The notes beneath the pieces were generated by a model, which saw only the letters and a list, made by a program, of their open reading frames with translations, was not told the DNA's origin and did no database searches. DNA of 64,000 nt from Treponema sp. (GTDB lineage: Bacteria; Spirochaetota; Spirochaetia; Treponematales; Treponemataceae), in contig JAGAZB010000048.1 in NCBI GenBank assembly GCA_017940255.1, positions 62,001-126,000 on the forward strand, written 5' to 3'. The first letter of the stretch is position 1. Each line of letters begins with the position of its first letter. A program made the position numbers and the translations under genes. Shown one piece after another: positions 8,577 through 17,578 of this stretch.

Positions 8577-9568
8577 TATTTTCCAGCAACAATATCTGCA
8601 AGAACTGCAGACATCTTTTCACGAATCTCTTCAGGAACTGTTGAAATATAAAGAGGATCATCCTGTACAAACTCAATAAAGCCGTCTTCAATTCCAACCA
8701 TATCTGCCTGTCCCCATTTTACAGAACCTTCAATAAACTGCTTAGTAACAATTTCTGCCATTTCAGCCTGTTTTACAGTGCTGCTACCAATGATAGTTCC
8801 AGGAGCGCGCTTAAATCCGCTGTCATCAAACCATGAAATATATACACCATTGTTTACTGCAGAAGAAATAACTCCCTGAGCAGCTCCCCCACAAATTGGA
8901 AGAATTACATCAACTCCATTTTTAATTACCGCATCAGCAATTTCGGCACCCTTTGTTGCATCATACCAGTTGCCAACCACACGAAAATCTACAAGAGCAT
9001 CCGCATATGCCGATTTTGCGCCCTTTACAAAAGAAGGATAAATAATTTCGTTCATAACCGGATATTCCTGAGCCGCAATCAAAGCAAGGTGACCACTTTT
9101 GCTCATAAGACCACCGATATAACCTGCCAAGAAGCCCTGCTGAGCCTGATCATAGCAGACTGTATAAATATTCTGGTTACCTTCACGAGTTGCATCCAGC
9201 AAAATAAATTTCTGATTTGGAAACTGCTGAATAATAGGTTCTACTAAATCTGGCAAAGAAGGATTTGAAGAAATAATTACATCATATTTCTGTTCTGCCG
9301 CAAGAGCTGTAATTTTAGCCCCCCATTCAGCCTGATTAGTACCTGCTTCCATTACAAAAAGGTTGATTTTTTCACTTTCACCTGCAGTCTGATTAAAATC
9401 TTCAACTGCTTTTGTTACACCACGAGCCAATTTTTCATAAGTTGGACTATCATCAATAATTCCAGGAACAAAAACCGCAATTGATTTTCCACTTGCTTTC
9501 TTGGAACATCCGCCAAGACCAAATACAAAAGCTGCCAGCGCAGCACATGCCAAAAGTATTTTTTTCAT
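8576..9568 (-). CDS. BMP-family substrate-binding lipoprotein (RfuA-like; riboflavin or nucleoside)
   Basis: 330 residues from the ATG at 9568, chosen for the GAGG Shine-Dalgarno directly upstream; an in-frame non-ATG extension to 9586 is less likely. The signal peptide ends in lipobox LGGC, so it is a periplasmic lipoprotein. The fold is the BMP/PnrA type: FVPGIIDDSPTYEKLARG near the start, VIISSNPSLPDLV, and VDVILPICGGAAQGVI. BMP proteins bind nucleosides (PnrA, BmpA) or riboflavin (RfuA). First in the operon and followed by ATPase and two permeases, the gene order matches rfuABCD. Riboflavin is my preferred substrate but is not proven by a motif. No FMN riboswitch was seen upstream. Confidence 0.82.
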   Translation of the reverse strand: MKKILLACAALAAFVFGLGGCSKKASGKSIAVFVPGIIDDSPTYEKLARGVTKAVEDFNQTAGESEKINLFVMEAGTNQAEWGAKITALAAEQKYDVIISSNPSLPDLVEPIIQQFPNQKFILLDATREGNQNIYTVCYDQAQQGFLAGYIGGLMSKSGHLALIAAQEYPVMNEIIYPSFVKGAKSAYADALVDFRVVGNWYDATKGAEIADAVIKNGVDVILPICGGAAQGVISSAVNNGVYISWFDDSGFKRAPGTIIGSSTVKQAEMAEIVTKQFIEGSVKWGQADMVGIEDGFIEFVQDDPLYISTVPEEIREKMSAVLADIVAGK

Positions 9569-9612
9569 TTTTTCCTCACAAAACAACTTATAATATTTTC
9601 GCGCGTGAGGAT

Positions 9613-9641
9613 ATATTAGTTTTATATAAAACTATTGTCAA
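9613..9641 (-). promoter_or_regulatory. Promoter of the BMP/Rfu-type ABC operon
   Basis: On the minus strand, TTGACA (9641-9636), a 17-bp spacer and TAATAT (9618-9613) form a strong sigma-70 promoter about 45 bp upstream of the lipoprotein ATG. Nothing in the short leader resembles an RFN element. Confidence 0.75.
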
Positions 9642-9700
9642 TAGAAATTACATACTTTATAAACCTCAGAAGGTCTGCATTAAAAACTTTCCTTTTCCCA

Positions 9701-9857
9701 AAAAAAAATGGCTTCCAGTCACGAGAACGACTTTCGAAACCGCGGACTAGTCCGCTAGCCGCTATTTGTGCTTGTAATTATGTACGTTTGCCGCTCGCGC
9801 GGCAGCACAAATAGAGGCTTTTCGAAAGCCGTTTCGTTCCTTCGCGCCATTTTTTTA
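9701..9857 (-). repeat. Foldback (MITE-like) repeat, copy 2, inverted relative to copy 1
   Basis: The reverse complement matches 3262-3420 almost base for base, with scattered substitutions and a slightly altered right arm; the central stem pairs and the palindrome GCGGACTAGTCCGC are kept. Its outer end TAAAAAAATGGC supplies the stop codon of the marR gene (TAA at 9857-9855). The two copies bracket lysS and the ABC operon, so recombination between them would invert that ~6.3-kb block. Confidence 0.85.
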
Positions 9858-10280
9858 GTTAAAATTTGTATTAATTCTCTCCAGATACGAAGTGAACTGT
9901 TCTTTTTCTTCCTCAGAGAAGCCTTTATAAAATGTAGAAATCAATTCCTGGGAAATGGACTTTGTTACTTCCGTATACTCCTGGCCTTTTTTTGTAAGAG
10001 AGAGGATTTTTGAACGCTTATCTTCTTTATCGCTTTCACTGCAAACAAGTCCTTCCTTTTCAAGCTTACGCACAAGCACAGTTGTTGTAGACTTATCACG
10101 GTTTATCGCTCTGGCTAAATCGCCCATTGGCATTGAACCATTTTTACATAATTGAAAAAGAATATTGCCGTGAGAAGAAGCAAAATCTGGCAGCCCCCTT
10201 TCCTTCAAACGGGAAATCAAAAAATCAGCGGCCTGAGAATGAATGTGAGAAAGCATCGAAATAGAAGAATTAATATCCAT
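9855..10280 (-). CDS. MarR-family transcriptional regulator
   Basis: 141 residues, normal length for MarR. The winged helix is clear: FQLCKNGSMPMGDLARAINR, then DKSTTTVLVRKLEKEGLV (recognition helix) and CSESDKEDKRSKILSLTKKG (wing). It should bind DNA as a dimer; its ligand is unknown. It is divergent from a membrane protein gene (10350-11144) across a 69-bp gap, the usual arrangement for a MarR target. The promoter places a -10 box 6 nt before the ATG, with no Shine-Dalgarno. The stop codon is formed by the end of the foldback repeat. Confidence 0.9.
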   Translation of the reverse strand: MDINSSISMLSHIHSQAADFLISRLKERGLPDFASSHGNILFQLCKNGSMPMGDLARAINRDKSTTTVLVRKLEKEGLVCSESDKEDKRSKILSLTKKGQEYTEVTKSISQELISTFYKGFSEEEKEQFTSYLERINTNFN

Positions 10281-10286
10281 AAATAT

Positions 10287-10295
10287 ATTTTATCA
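10287..10295 (-). promoter_or_regulatory. Extended -10 promoter of marR (leaderless configuration)
   Basis: On the minus strand TGA-TAAAAT (10295-10287) is an extended -10; ATATTT (6 nt) follows, then the ATG at 10280. No Shine-Dalgarno is present. Confidence 0.55.
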
Positions 10296-10349
10296 CATAT
10301 TTTAATTTATTATGTTGTAATAAGTAAAAAAAATTGTTACCTTTTAAAT

Positions 10350-11144
10350 ATGTACGGATTTTTACTGAAAAAGAATTTTTGCGACGGATGGGATAATCTT
10401 CTTTCTGTCATAATCACAAATGTAATCTTTATGTTTGTGGGCCTTGGAATTATTGCATTAAATGCGATTACTGCACAAAATACAATTCTTCTTGTTCTCG
10501 CCTTCATATTAAGTTTTATTATTGTAAGCATTGTTGTTTTTGCCTATGGTGATTCAGCTGCCGCAATCGCAGATTTTAAGGGAATACACTATGCTGATTT
10601 TTTTAAGGCAATTCCCGGAGTTATAAAAGATGCAAGCCTTTTTGGCTTAATGTGTGCGCTAATCACAATGATTTCCGGCTTTTCTATCCGCTATTATTTT
10701 GAACAGAAAACTACAATTTCTTTTATGATGGGAGCCGCAATCTGCTGGATAGATATTTTTATCATTCTTTCACTGCAGTGGTTTGTTCCTCTTCGTTCAA
10801 ACATGCACAACAACTTTAGAAAATGCCTGCGCAAATGCTTTATCATCTTTTTTGATAACACAGCATTTTCTGTTCTAACAGGACTTTATACCATCTTTCT
10901 TATTGTACTTTCAGTTCTCTTTATAGGATTCTTGCCTTCAATAGCAGGAATTGAAATTGCAAAAGCAAATGCCCTTCGTTTGCGCCTCTACAAATATGAT
11001 TATCTGGAAGAACACCCGGAACTACAGACCAAGCGAGAGCGCAGCCGTATCCCTTGGGAAGAGCTGATTTATGATGACCGAGAAACTCTTGGTCCCCGCA
11101 AGCTTCGCAGCTTCCTTTTTCCCTGGAAAGACGAACAGAGATAA
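10350..11144 (+). CDS. Membrane protein of unknown function (YesL/DUF624-like topology)
   Basis: 264 residues from the ATG at 10350; an upstream in-frame start at 10152 would run through the marR gene and is rejected. About five to six hydrophobic helices are followed by a charged C-terminal tail of roughly 50 residues (YDYLEEHPELQTKRERSR...). The order of helices and the segment WFVPLRSNMHNNFRKCLRKC recall YesL-type proteins, but the match is by topology and impression only. It is divergent from marR and may be its target. Role unknown. Confidence 0.6.
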   Translation: MYGFLLKKNFCDGWDNLLSVIITNVIFMFVGLGIIALNAITAQNTILLVLAFILSFIIVSIVVFAYGDSAAAIADFKGIHYADFFKAIPGVIKDASLFGLMCALITMISGFSIRYYFEQKTTISFMMGAAICWIDIFIILSLQWFVPLRSNMHNNFRKCLRKCFIIFFDNTAFSVLTGLYTIFLIVLSVLFIGFLPSIAGIEIAKANALRLRLYKYDYLEEHPELQTKRERSRIPWEELIYDDRETLGPRKLRSFLFPWKDEQR

Positions 11145-11194
11145 AGTACTACATATTTCATTGCCTTAATTTATAAAATCCATTTTCTTTAATT

Positions 11195-11806
11195 ATGATA
11201 TATAAATATAGAAAATTAATTGTAGGAATCCTCTTATTAACCTCATCTTTGATGTACGCTGAACAAAACATAAGATATCAGATTCCAGAAGAAACTCTTC
11301 TTGCTGAAGATTACAAAACCATAACAATGGACAAAACAGAGCGGATAGAAGATATCATTGAAACAGAATTATTCGGAAAAACAAATTTCAGCAGCACAAT
11401 GATAATTTCCCGTTTGGATGGAGGAATATGTTTTTCCTACCATTTTTATAATGTTGAGGAAGATAATCTTTGTCTTGGAATTCAAGCCTTTAATGAATCA
11501 CAAAATGATGCCGTCATCTATGTAAATACAAAACAAGAATGTGGTGCAAAATGCAAAATCTATCTGGATAAACCTGAGAACAAACAGATTTTCTATGTAT
11601 GGGAACCATTAAAGGAAATTGTAACAGACAAAACAAAGGAAAAGCTTGTAATCAAAACAGACAAGAAAAATTATACGGTTTTTATTAGAACAGGCATAAA
11701 GGAACTGGAATTAACTGTAAATGACTTCCCTAAGCTAAAATCAATTAAAGGACTTGAAAAATTTCCGAATCTGGTAAACTTATCTTTAATTGGCTTTGAT
11801 TATTAG
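11195..11806 (+). CDS. Secreted protein of unknown function
   Basis: 203 residues. The N-terminus is a signal peptide (LIVGILLLTSSLMYAEQN, cleavage likely after MYA). The mature part is acidic, with no enzyme motif recognised. The C-terminal ~35 residues (KSIKGLEKFPNLVNLSLIG) resemble one or two leucine-rich-repeat turns, and the gene stops there, so it may be a shortened LRR protein. It is AT-rich compared with its neighbours and opens a run of three small secreted unknowns (11195-13126). Confidence 0.6.
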   Translation: MIYKYRKLIVGILLLTSSLMYAEQNIRYQIPEETLLAEDYKTITMDKTERIEDIIETELFGKTNFSSTMIISRLDGGICFSYHFYNVEEDNLCLGIQAFNESQNDAVIYVNTKQECGAKCKIYLDKPENKQIFYVWEPLKEIVTDKTKEKLVIKTDKKNYTVFIRTGIKELELTVNDFPKLKSIKGLEKFPNLVNLSLIGFDY

Positions 11807-11848
11807 TCTACGATATTCAATTCATACAGCAGCTGAAGGTAGCAATTG

Positions 11849-12124
11849 ATGAAAAAGATTTTATCATTAATACTATTAATCGATTTTTTTGGACTGCCAA
11901 TTTTTTGTAATGATAACAAAATACAGCTTAAATTAGATACAGATATTACAAAAATAATTGAGCAATTAGGAGAACCGAAAAGTATAAGCGTAGAAGAGTT
12001 TACTTCTAATACCAATTTTGACACAATTTGTTACGAATATGAGCATGTAAAGATATACACATACCGTATTACTCAAGTTATAAGCAAAATTAAACTGCTC
12101 TCAAATGAATTTCAAAGCCATTGA
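11849..12124 (+). CDS. Small secreted protein of unknown function
   Basis: 91 residues from the ATG at 11849, with a GAAGGT Shine-Dalgarno about 8 nt upstream (a TTG at 11846 is the alternative). It begins with a signal peptide (KKILSLILLIDFFGLPIFC). The short mature part contains IIEQLGEPKSISVEEF and a Tyr-rich strand. This layout suggests one small beta domain, possibly the first part of a once longer protein. AT-rich. No function can be given. Confidence 0.5.
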   Translation: MKKILSLILLIDFFGLPIFCNDNKIQLKLDTDITKIIEQLGEPKSISVEEFTSNTNFDTICYEYEHVKIYTYRITQVISKIKLLSNEFQSH

Positions 12125-12223
12125 AATTCTTTATGGATATAGTACCCCATAACAAAGTCGCAACATTATAAAAAAAATATGACATACACTCTAAAAGTCT
12201 TAAAAGATTACAAGGAAAGAAAT

Positions 12224-13126
12224 ATGAAGAAAATCATTTTTAGTCTATTACTCAGCCTACTTACACTATGTACAGCTTTTGCTGTTGAGGAGACATATCG
12301 TCTCCGAAATGTTGATTCCAAAAATATCGGTATATATATCCCGGTTGATATTGAAAATCAAATACGTAAAACAAGGCTTTTTTATGAATCTTTAAACGTA
12401 GGGCATTCGTTTCATCATGATGTATTGTTTTTAACAAAAAACATCTGCTTCAGCGACGTAGGCTTTCATGATGGCTATGCAATAGAATCAAAAGATTTTA
12501 AGAATTACCGCTTTGTTGAAAATGATAATGGCATTTTTTGTATAGATGAAAATGGAAACTCTTACAAAAAAATTCCTGGAAAATTAAATAAAAAAGGCTA
12601 CGGTTATGAAGCTTTTGCCGATTACGTCATGAACATAATCATAAGTTTTGCAAAGGATATGAAGAATATTCAAATTAAAGATGGAACTATTACAATTGAT
12701 GGAATTACTTACGAAGTGAACCTTGACCGAAATTTCTTCTGCTGGGACAACATAGCTATCTGGCTATATAATGAAAACGGTTTTTATGCTCTTGTAAAAA
12801 ACGGCATAAACGGAGAATTGCACAAAGGTTATATTGATGAAGATTACATCTGGTGTGCCAGTAATGAAAAAATAAAAGAATTTCCATTAATGTTCATAGA
12901 CACAAATGAAGAACTTCCATGGTATGGCAATCTTCCAAAAAATCAGTACCGTTACTTAAGAAATTTGGTTTATGCCCGTCATGGATATACTTTTAATAGT
13001 CAGGAATTAAAAGACTTTTTCAGCCAATTCAACTGGTACACACCAGACTCTCAATTTTCCGAATCAGATTTAAACCTGCAAGAAAAAGAATATATAGAAT
13101 TTCTCTTAAAAGAGGAGAATAAGTAA
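12224..13126 (+). CDS. Secreted YARHG-domain protein
   Basis: 300 residues from the ATG at 12224, chosen for its AAGGAAAG Shine-Dalgarno and immediate signal peptide (KKIIFSLLLSLLTLC...AFA). The C-terminal ~70 residues are a YARHG domain: LRNLVYARHGYTFNS, FFSQFNWYTPDSQF and LNLQEKEYIEFLL. YARHG is an extracellular domain of unknown function found in many bacteria, often with peptidases or cell-wall proteins. The middle 200 residues are not recognised. It is the last gene before a strong terminator. Confidence 0.75.
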   Translation: MKKIIFSLLLSLLTLCTAFAVEETYRLRNVDSKNIGIYIPVDIENQIRKTRLFYESLNVGHSFHHDVLFLTKNICFSDVGFHDGYAIESKDFKNYRFVENDNGIFCIDENGNSYKKIPGKLNKKGYGYEAFADYVMNIIISFAKDMKNIQIKDGTITIDGITYEVNLDRNFFCWDNIAIWLYNENGFYALVKNGINGELHKGYIDEDYIWCASNEKIKEFPLMFIDTNEELPWYGNLPKNQYRYLRNLVYARHGYTFNSQELKDFFSQFNWYTPDSQFSESDLNLQEKEYIEFLLKEENK

Positions 13127-13133
13127 AAAAAAA

Positions 13134-13162
13134 GGCCGCTTCGAAAACGAAGCGGCCTTTTT
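13134..13162. terminator. Strong bidirectional intrinsic terminator
   Basis: GGCCGCTTCG-aaaa-CGAAGCGGCC followed by TTTTT and preceded by a run of nine A. It lies between the convergent YARHG gene and the fusA operon. Confidence 0.95.
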
Positions 13163-13206
13163 AGTGTCGGTGGTTTCGACAAGCTCAACCACCAGACTAC
13201 ATTATT

Positions 13207-13863
13207 TTACTTTGTCATCAACAAAGTTTTAGCATCAAGATTAACTTTTCCAGAGCCATTCTTAAGCAAAGTGAGGGAAAGAGCATTTCCATCGTTTGCC
13301 AAATGAGCAACTGTAGCAAAAGAATCAAGTTTAGCAGCATCCAAAGTTCCATTCAAATCTGAAGCTTCATTTGTGAAACTGAACCAAGCTGTCATCTTTT
13401 CTGCCTTTACAAAGTCTGCAAAGCACTTAAGATCTGCATCAGCAACTTTAGCAAGATCAAGACCATCAACTACGATAGAAGCGATTTTGATTCCACCGTC
13501 TTTAAGAGCCTTAAGAGTATTTACAACTTTTGGAAGTGTGAAAGTTTCCTGGTTGAAGTTCAAAATTGTTCTGTTACGAACGATTTCTTCATTAACTTCA
13601 TCAAGATTAAAACTCTTCTTCTTTGCAATTTCTGCCATTACGCTTGAATACCAGGCAATAACGTTAGAAGACTGCTGATCGAAAGAAACATGAACCAAAG
13701 CCTTGTCGTTCAAAAGTGAATCAATTCCGAACTGTACAAGAACTGAAGTTTTTCCAAGTCCTTTTTTTGCAGTTACAAGACCCATTTCTCCATCTTTAAG
13801 AGCAGCATTTGTTGCATCAAAATAGCGAACAGGGCTATGAGGGATTAAATCTTTCTTTTCCAT
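13207..13863 (-). CDS. P-loop ATPase-like protein (RecA/KaiC-type fold) in operon with EF-G
   Basis: 218 residues. It starts with an ATG preceded by GGAGG. Walker A is AKKGLGKTS (32-40), and a Walker B-like strand is IASIVVDGLDLA (hydrophobic strand ending in Asp). The phrase ALVHVSFDQQSSNVIAWYSS after the first strand is like the RecA/KaiC/DnaB family core. No DNA-binding or second ATPase domain is seen. It begins 14 nt after the EF-G gene stop and is probably co-transcribed with it. Biological role unknown. Confidence 0.6.
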   Translation of the reverse strand: MEKKDLIPHSPVRYFDATNAALKDGEMGLVTAKKGLGKTSVLVQFGIDSLLNDKALVHVSFDQQSSNVIAWYSSVMAEIAKKKSFNLDEVNEEIVRNRTILNFNQETFTLPKVVNTLKALKDGGIKIASIVVDGLDLAKVADADLKCFADFVKAEKMTAWFSFTNEASDLNGTLDAAKLDSFATVAHLANDGNALSLTLLKNGSGKVNLDAKTLLMTK

Positions 13864-13877
13864 TCTACGCCTCCAGT

Positions 13878-15974
13878 TTATTTCTTTCCTGCAGCTTTAG
13901 CTTCCTTGTGCTTAGCGATGAGTTCATCAGCAACAGCATTAGGAACTTTACCATATTTCAAGAATTCCATTGTGAATTCACCCTTACCCTGAGTTGAAGA
14001 ACGGAGGATAGTAGAGAATCCGAACATTTCAGAAAGTGGAACTTCTGCGTTTACTGTAGATGTGTTGTTTTCATCAGTTGAATCAACAATTACACCACGG
14101 CGCTGGTTGATAAGACCGAACAAGTTACCCTGGAATTCTGTAGGTGCAGTCATCTGTACCTTCATGATTGGTTCGAGGATTACTGGCTTAGCCTTGAGAT
14201 AACCTTCGCGGAAAGCACCAATAGCGGCAATCTGGAATGCGTTATCGTTAGAGTCTACTGGGTGGTACTGACCATCATTAATTGTGATCTTAACACCTAC
14301 GATAGGAGCTCCAATCAAAGAACCTTCCTTCATAGCCTTCTGGAATCCCTTATCACAAGATGGGATATATTCGTTAGGAATAGCACCACCCTTGATAGCG
14401 TCTACGAATTCGTAGTCTTTCTCTGTATCTGGTTCCATAAATCCGGCAACACGACCGTACTGTCCAGAACCACCAGTCTGTTTCTTATGTGTATAGTTGA
14501 AGTCACCCTGCTGAGTGATAGATTCACGGTAAGCAACCTGTGGAGCACCTGTTGTAACTTCACAGTTGTATTCACGCTTCATACGTTCAACGTATACTTC
14601 AAGGTGAAGTTCACCCATACCCTTAATAATTGTTTCGTTAGATTCTGGGTCTGTGTATACGCGGAATGTAGGGTCTTCCTTAGTAAAGCGGTTAAGAGCC
14701 TTAGACATCTGCATAGCAGCCTGTTTGTCTTTTGGTGTGATAGAAAGAGAAATTACAGGTTCTGGAACGTACATAGAAGCCATAGAGTAGTTTACTCCAC
14801 CGTTTACGAATGTATCACCAGAAGCACAGTCTACACCAAAGAGTGCAACGATATCACCTGCACAACCTTCGTTGATATCTTCCATCTGAGCAGAGTTCAT
14901 GCGAACAAGACGTCCAACCTTGAACTTCTTCTTTGTACGAGTATTGTAGAGTTCTTCACCCTTCTTAATTTTACCCTGGTAAACACGAGTATATGTAAGC
15001 TGACCATACTGACCATCATCAAGTTTGAAACCAAGTGCAACACAAGGCTTGTTATCAACTGATTCAAGTTCAACTTCAGCTTCGTTGTTGTCCAAGTCAA
15101 GAGCAACGTTGCGAACTTCGTTTGGAGCTGGCAAGTAGCGAACTACAGCGTCCAACAAAGGCTGAATACCCTTGTTTACGTGAGCAGAACCACAGAATAC
15201 ACCTACAAACTGTTCTGCCAAAGTTCCCTTACGGATAGCAGCAATAACCTGATCCTCTGGAACTCCATCGTAACCATTTTCCATGATTGCTTCCATCAAA
15301 GAATCATCAAACATAGAAGCAGCATCAAGAAGTTCTTCACGATACTTTTCTGCATCAGCCTGCATATTAGCTGGGATTTCAGCGATGCGGAGATCTTCAC
15401 CATTAGGACCATCAAAGTAGATAGCCTTCATAGCAACGAGGTCTACAACACCTTCAAGTTTGTCTTCCAAACCAATTGGAAGTTCCATCATGTATGCGTT
15501 CAAACCAAGTTTTTCGCGGAGCTGAAGACGTACACGAAGTGGGTTAGCACCCTGGCGGTCACACTTGTTAACGAATGCAACGCGAGGTACATGATAACGT
15601 TTAAGCTGACGGTCTACAGTAATAGACTGAGACTGAACACCGGCAACGGCACAAAGAATCATGATAGCACCGTCGAGAACGCGCAGAGAACGTTCAACTT
15701 CTACAGTAAAGTCTACGTGACCCGGTGTGTCGATAAGGTTGATTGTGTAATCCTTCCACTGTACCTGAGTAGCTGCTGACTGGATTGTAATACCGCGTTC
15801 GCGTTCCAGTTCCATGTTATCCATTACAGCACCAACACCGTCTTTACCACGAACTTCGTGAATAGCATGAATCTTGTTACAGTAGAACAAGATACGTTCA
15901 GAAGTTGTTGTCTTTCCTGAGTCAATGTGGGCACTGATACCGATATTTCTTACTTTTGAAATATCCCAAGCCAT
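13878..15974 (-). CDS. fusA: Translation elongation factor G, mitochondrial-EFG1-like (spdEFG1 type)
   Basis: 698 residues, full length. G1 is AHIDSGKT (15-22); switch 2 is DTPGHVDF, and NKCD is the G4 motif. The segment [19 protein letters not shown] followed by ITIQSAAT is typical of mitochondrial EF-G1 and of the spirochaete spdEFG1 class, rather than ordinary bacterial EF-G. Spirochaetes are known to carry two EF-Gs with split translocation and recycling roles; by this likeness I assign translocation. The start is an ATG after AGAGGT. It is the first gene of an operon with the P-loop protein at 13207-13863. Confidence 0.92.
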   Translation of the reverse strand: MAWDISKVRNIGISAHIDSGKTTTSERILFYCNKIHAIHEVRGKDGVGAVMDNMELERERGITIQSAATQVQWKDYTINLIDTPGHVDFTVEVERSLRVLDGAIMILCAVAGVQSQSITVDRQLKRYHVPRVAFVNKCDRQGANPLRVRLQLREKLGLNAYMMELPIGLEDKLEGVVDLVAMKAIYFDGPNGEDLRIAEIPANMQADAEKYREELLDAASMFDDSLMEAIMENGYDGVPEDQVIAAIRKGTLAEQFVGVFCGSAHVNKGIQPLLDAVVRYLPAPNEVRNVALDLDNNEAEVELESVDNKPCVALGFKLDDGQYGQLTYTRVYQGKIKKGEELYNTRTKKKFKVGRLVRMNSAQMEDINEGCAGDIVALFGVDCASGDTFVNGGVNYSMASMYVPEPVISLSITPKDKQAAMQMSKALNRFTKEDPTFRVYTDPESNETIIKGMGELHLEVYVERMKREYNCEVTTGAPQVAYRESITQQGDFNYTHKKQTGGSGQYGRVAGFMEPDTEKDYEFVDAIKGGAIPNEYIPSCDKGFQKAMKEGSLIGAPIVGVKITINDGQYHPVDSNDNAFQIAAIGAFREGYLKAKPVILEPIMKVQMTAPTEFQGNLFGLINQRRGVIVDSTDENNTSTVNAEVPLSEMFGFSTILRSSTQGKGEFTMEFLKYGKVPNAVADELIAKHKEAKAAGKK

Positions 15975-16048
15975 ATTAATACCTCTTTTAAAAAAATTAT
16001 TCGTAGATTATACTTATCACGACATTTTACCGAAAACAGACCTTTAAT

Positions 16049-17452
16049 TCAACCCTCAAACGTAAATCCGAGCTTACAAGAACACTTAATTTTCTTCCAC
16101 ACAAAAGCAGATGTTACCGTCAAACTGCAGTTTTTCTTCGTGATTTCATCATTATTATAACTAAGAGAAAATGATGAATTACAAGAAACTTTCACACCAG
16201 ATTTGCCGGCCCATGAAAGACTAGCCGCAATTTTATAAGTATTAGTCACTTTCAGATTTTCTAAATCTGGAGAAGAAGCAAGAGAAGCTGTAAGGCCCGG
16301 TGAAAAATCACCACAATAAAAAACACTTTTGAGCGAAAGACTGGCTCCGTCAAAAGAAATGGCAAAATCAGATGGAGGCTGAAGAAAATAATCTGGCATA
16401 AGAGTTTCCAAAGTCATATTTGCAAGCACAGAAAACTGAAGAAGCATAAAAGGAAAAAGAAACTGACTTCCCGCACCTGCTTTTAATTCATGAGATTCGG
16501 AAGAAAGATTAAAAGCATTATAAAGAGAAAGTCCGTTTTTTACGAAAACCGGAAAATAAGGAGTGTTAAGAGTGAACTTATATGAAAAGTTTTCTTTTAA
16601 TTGAAGGAGAGGCTCCAGACTTTTACCAGACGCTGTAATATCAGCCTGAGCCTTTCCCTTGTAAAAAACAGAGCTTGTAAAGGAAGTGTGTTCAAAGATG
16701 AATTTATTTTCGGCCCGATAATTCCATTCAAAGCCGCCAAAAGGACTTTCGTTGGCAGTAGTCATAAAGTAACTTTTAAAAAGGGGCAAGTTCAAAGACA
16801 GATGCATAATTGCAGAAAGATGAGAACCAGCCGGATAATAAGGTGAATCCAAAAACCAGGAAGTTCCACTCATTTCTTTATAGGGGAAAAATCCACCGCC
16901 AGCCCCTATTTCAAGCCGGCTTTTTTTGCCAAATGAATAAATTCCATGAAGAGAAATCACATTTTTTTCTTCTTCTGGAGAATACCAGTTACAAAATTCC
17001 AGCGAAAAAGCTTTTTGTTTTATACCCAGCTGACTAAAAAGGCTGACTGGTCTTGAAAAAGTTGCATAACCAGGCAGACTTGCAGTAAGGCCTGAGGCAG
17101 AAGAAACTGATGAAGAAAATGGAGAGGCAGAGGCCGCAAGCAAGGGAGAATTCATTTTACTAAGCAGGCCTGCAGCAGATAAATTTCCACACCTTATATA
17201 GAAAGGAAATTGCTTTGATATTTTAGAAGAAGTAGCGGATAAACCGAAATTGTTTTCATCATCTTTAATTGAAAATCTTAATTCCCCTAAAAATGATTTT
17301 AAACGAAAGGCCGAAGTTAATTCTGAATTCCACGCTTCATAAAATTCCAGTGCAAAATCCTTTGAAAAATCTTTTTCTGAGGCAAAAGAAAGAAGACACG
17401 AACCTGTGTAAATCAGCATAAATAAAATGCCTTTTTTGAATAAATTGTTCAT
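16049..17452 (-). CDS. Secreted, probably outer-membrane beta-barrel-like protein, unknown
   Basis: About 467 residues from the ATG at 17452; an in-frame non-ATG start at 17473 is less likely because the signal peptide begins at the later Met (LFKKGILFMLIYTGS...). The mature protein is rich in alternating hydrophobic and polar residues with many Phe, Ser and Leu, as in outer-membrane beta-barrels, and ends in a beta-like strand (KLGFTFEG). No conserved domain recognised. It sits alone between the fusA operon and the SPOR gene, all on the minus strand. Confidence 0.55.
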   Translation of the reverse strand: MNNLFKKGILFMLIYTGSCLLSFASEKDFSKDFALEFYEAWNSELTSAFRLKSFLGELRFSIKDDENNFGLSATSSKISKQFPFYIRCGNLSAAGLLSKMNSPLLAASASPFSSSVSSASGLTASLPGYATFSRPVSLFSQLGIKQKAFSLEFCNWYSPEEEKNVISLHGIYSFGKKSRLEIGAGGGFFPYKEMSGTSWFLDSPYYPAGSHLSAIMHLSLNLPLFKSYFMTTANESPFGGFEWNYRAENKFIFEHTSFTSSVFYKGKAQADITASGKSLEPLLQLKENFSYKFTLNTPYFPVFVKNGLSLYNAFNLSSESHELKAGAGSQFLFPFMLLQFSVLANMTLETLMPDYFLQPPSDFAISFDGASLSLKSVFYCGDFSPGLTASLASSPDLENLKVTNTYKIAASLSWAGKSGVKVSCNSSFSLSYNNDEITKKNCSLTVTSAFVWKKIKCSCKLGFTFEG

Positions 17453-17502
17453 ACATATATATAATTGCCGCAAATGTTTAAAACAGGAAAAGATTTAGAG
17501 AA

Positions 17503-17555
17503 AAAAAATAAAAAAATCCCCGGGTATTCACAGAATCTGCAATAACCGGGGATTC
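17503..17555 (-). terminator. Intrinsic terminator of the SPOR-protein gene
   Basis: AATCCCCGG pairs with CCGGGGATT around an inner TATT/AATA pair. On the minus strand the stem is followed by a long T-rich run (T7-A-T8). It lies 24 nt past the stop of the SPOR gene. Confidence 0.85.
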
Positions 17556-17578
17556 GGAGTAATTATTATGATAATTTT

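Noticed and set aside
9569..9641. FMN riboswitch or Shine-Dalgarno-sequestering hairpin (CCTCAC/GTGAGG) in the Rfu-type leader
   Set aside because: No RFN motifs are present, and the predicted start site (near 9606) would cut off most of the upstream arm.
3166..10013. A shared peptide (CRSRGSTNRGFSKAV) in short reading frames at 3166-3351 (minus) and 9768-10013 (plus)
   Set aside because: It is only the translated shadow of the foldback repeat copies; no start signals or coding bias.
14262..15779. Long plus-strand reading frames opposite fusA (and similar ones opposite polA and glgP)
   Set aside because: They are antisense shadows of strongly conserved genes, without Shine-Dalgarno or domain likeness.
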